Shown here: in pieces, positions 62,483 through 64,000 of the stretch
How the letters are laid out: every line of letters starts with the position of its first letter
How positions within the stretch are numbered: position 1 is the first letter of the stretch
Source of the DNA: Cupriavidus sp. WKF15
Lineage (GTDB): Bacteria > Pseudomonadota > Gammaproteobacteria > Burkholderiales > Burkholderiaceae
NCBI RefSeq assembly: GCF_029278605.1
Contig: NZ_CP119572.1
Span: forward strand, 2,790,001 to 2,854,000
DNA: 64,000 nt
Direction: 5' to 3'
Program-made: the position numbers and the translations under genes
Notes under the pieces: model-generated
The model's database searches: none
The model's input: the letters and a program-made list of their open reading frames with translations, nothing else
What the model was told of the DNA's origin: nothing

Positions 62483-64000
62483 TCACTTCTGGCGCCAGCC
62501 CAGCGTGATGTAGCCCGCCCTGCCCTGCGTGTTGTACGGGAAGGCAAGCTGGTAGTTCTTGTCGAACAGGTTTTCCACCCGGGCAGCGACGAACCATTGC
62601 TTGTCGATGTTGTAGCGCGCGTTGAGGTTGACGATACCGTATCCGCCCAGCGTGCGCGAGCCCGCGTCCAGGCGCGACGACGACAGCAGCCACTCGCCGC
62701 CGAAGCGCCAGTTGCCGAAATTGCGGCCCACGTCGAATGCGGCATGGCGGCGCGCACGGCGCACGAGCTGGGTGTTGGTCTGCTCGTCGACCGGGTTCTG
62801 GAACGTGACGCTGGCACCGACATCGGTGTTCCATAGTGTCGCGCGCCAGGAGGCCTCGAGGCCCTGTACCTTGGCCTTGTTGACGTTGCTCGGCAGGAAC
62901 ATGCCGTTGGGCTGCGCCACCGTGACGATCAGGTCGTTGTAGCGCGTTTCAAAGGCCGTCACGCGCAGCAGGCCGGCTTGCGGCGTGTTGTACTGCACCC
63001 CGGCTTCGGCCGACTTGGCGCGCTCGGGCTGCAGGTTCGGATTGCCGAAGCCCGGGAAATACAACTCGTTGAAAGTCGGCGCGCGGAAGGCGTTGCTGAC
63101 GCTGGCGATCAGCTTGAGCGCATCGGTCAGGTTGTAGCCATAGCCGGCAAAGAAGCTGCCCTGGTTGCCGAAGTCCGAGTAGTGGTCGTTGCGGCCGTTG
63201 AGTTGCAGCTGGTGCTTGCCGAAGCGGCCATCATAGCCGCCGAACACCGAGAAGACATTGCGCGAGGGCGCGACGTACGAATTGGAATCCAGCTCCTGCT
63301 GCAGGTAGTCGGTGCCGAACAGCAAGGTGTGTGTCGGTGCCAGCGCGTACTCGTTCTGCCAGTTGAACTGGCGGTTGCGCGTGTTGAAGGTGCCGTTGTT
63401 CACGCCATTCAGGAAGTTCTCGCTGCGGTCCTCGCTCTGCGCCAGCTTGAAGTGCGTGGCCCAGTCCGGCAGCACCTTGCCGTTGACGAAGGCCGACACG
63501 GTGTACAGCTCGCTGTTGGAGCGGTTGTCGTCGGTGGGCCGGCCGAAGCTGCTGTCGTACGACAGCTTGCTCTTCGAATAGTAGCCGGCCACGCCCGCGT
63601 CCCAGTTCGGCGTGAACTGGTGCTTCACCTGCGCCGATACGCTCTGGTTCTCGTACGGGTTGTCATTCGGGTTGGCGCGCGGCGCCTGCTTCGTGTTGAT
63701 CGACGAGAAGCCGTCGGTCTTGAACGCGGAGCCGGTCACGTTGAACGAGGTGTCGCCGATCTGGCCGCCGTAGCCGACCGTGCCCTGGCGCGTATTGTTG
63801 CTGCCGTATTCGACCTGCGCGTTCGCGGCCGGCGCCTGGCCAGCACCGCTCTTGGTGAAGATCTGCACCACGCCGCCAATTGCGTCCGAACCGTACAGCG
63901 CCGACACGTTGCCGCGCACCACTTCGATATGGTCGATCTGGTCGGGCAGGATATTGGCCAGCTGCGCCGTGCCGCTGCTCACCGAAGACACGCGCACGCC
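62483..64000 (-). CDS. btuB: TonB-dependent corrinoid receptor BtuB (3' part)
   Basis: The gene runs off the right edge; about 505 residues are visible. The first visible residues are inside the plug domain (LPDQIDHIEVVRGNVSALYG then SDAIGGVVQIFTKSG). The rest is the barrel, with FRAPTFNELYFPGFGNPNLQ and EVGVQ-like TonB receptor blocks (PERAKSAEAGVQY). It imports B12 across the outer membrane with TonB energy. It heads the minus-strand unit; any cobalamin riboswitch would lie beyond the window. The barrel ends in TLGWRQK without the usual terminal aromatic residue. Confidence 0.9.
   Translation of the reverse strand, partial: GVRVSSVSSGTAQLANILPDQIDHIEVVRGNVSALYGSDAIGGVVQIFTKSGAGQAPAANAQVEYGSNNTRQGTVGYGGQIGDTSFNVTGSAFKTDGFSSINTKQAPRANPNDNPYENQSVSAQVKHQFTPNWDAGVAGYYSKSKLSYDSSFGRPTDDNRSNSELYTVSAFVNGKVLPDWATHFKLAQSEDRSENFLNGVNNGTFNTRNRQFNWQNEYALAPTHTLLFGTDYLQQELDSNSYVAPSRNVFSVFGGYDGRFGKHQLQLNGRNDHYSDFGNQGSFFAGYGYNLTDALKLIASVSNAFRAPTFNELYFPGFGNPNLQPERAKSAEAGVQYNTPQAGLLRVTAFETRYNDLIVTVAQPNGMFLPSNVNKAKVQGLEASWRATLWNTDVGASVTFQNPVDEQTNTQLVRRARRHAAFDVGRNFGNWRFGGEWLLSSSRLDAGSRTLGGYGIVNLNARYNIDKQWFVAARVENLFDKNYQLAFPYNTQGRAGYITLGWRQK

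Overview
The window reads as chromosomal DNA of a GC-rich betaproteobacterium of the Burkholderiaceae, most likely Cupriavidus (or a close Ralstonia relative). The pointers are the hemC - fused hemD/hemX - hemY order beside a divergent ppc, the divergent apbC/metG pair, a DUF3460 gene beside scpA and panC, and dense, high-GC coding on both strands. No rRNA or tRNA gene, CRISPR array or prophage was seen.

Layout. 1-3349: heme operon on the minus strand (hemC, hemD-hemX fusion, start of hemY). 3422-6442: ppc. 6525-8600: an exported ferritin-like protein divergent from an ECF sigma factor and its RskA-type anti-sigma factor. 8739-10151: argH. 10316-12567: two TRAP transporter membrane subunits with no binding protein beside them. 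12811-14267: a visibly A/T-richer two-gene island, a cell-wall-hydrolase-like protein with a truncated PAAR leader overlapping a secreted partner, read here as an orphan type VI effector and immunity pair. 14289-17604: glycogen-debranching-type glucosidase and a family 4 glycosyltransferase. 17994-22848: SulP transporter, basic amino acid decarboxylase, dcd. 22890-24800: an IS607-family element (serine recombinase tnpA plus tnpB).

24841-36843: a long minus-strand unit for a membrane-bound, molybdenum/tungsten formate dehydrogenase. In order of transcription it holds apbC (Fe-S carrier), DUF3305, DUF3306, a polyferredoxin, a TorD-like chaperone, a small TAT-target protein, the catalytic subunit, the Fe-S subunit, a small lipoprotein, the cytochrome b subunit, a small exported protein and fdhD. 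A solo TnpB element (36900 to about 38012) sits directly upstream of apbC; its RuvC-II glutamate is not at the usual place.

38262-49257: OmpA-like lipoprotein, metG, a BamE-like lipoprotein, tamB and tamA (outer-membrane assembly), DUF3460, scpA. 49408-52319: panC, a strong inverted repeat, a PepSY membrane protein and a GNAT acetyltransferase. 52316-64000: a cobalamin late-step and uptake cluster: cobQ on the minus strand; cobU, cbiB, cobD and btuF on the plus strand; then btuB, btuC, btuD, cobO, cobT, cobS and cobC on the minus strand. Together these import corrinoids (BtuB, BtuF, BtuC, BtuD), adenosylate them (CobO), build the aminopropanol and nucleotide loop (CobD, CbiB, CobU, CobT, CobS, CobC) and amidate the ring (CobQ). 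No early corrin-ring genes are visible, so within this window the set looks like salvage and finishing.

Limits: positions and motifs were read by eye. Protein families are recognised from memory, not from database searches. Promoter and start-codon calls are approximate.
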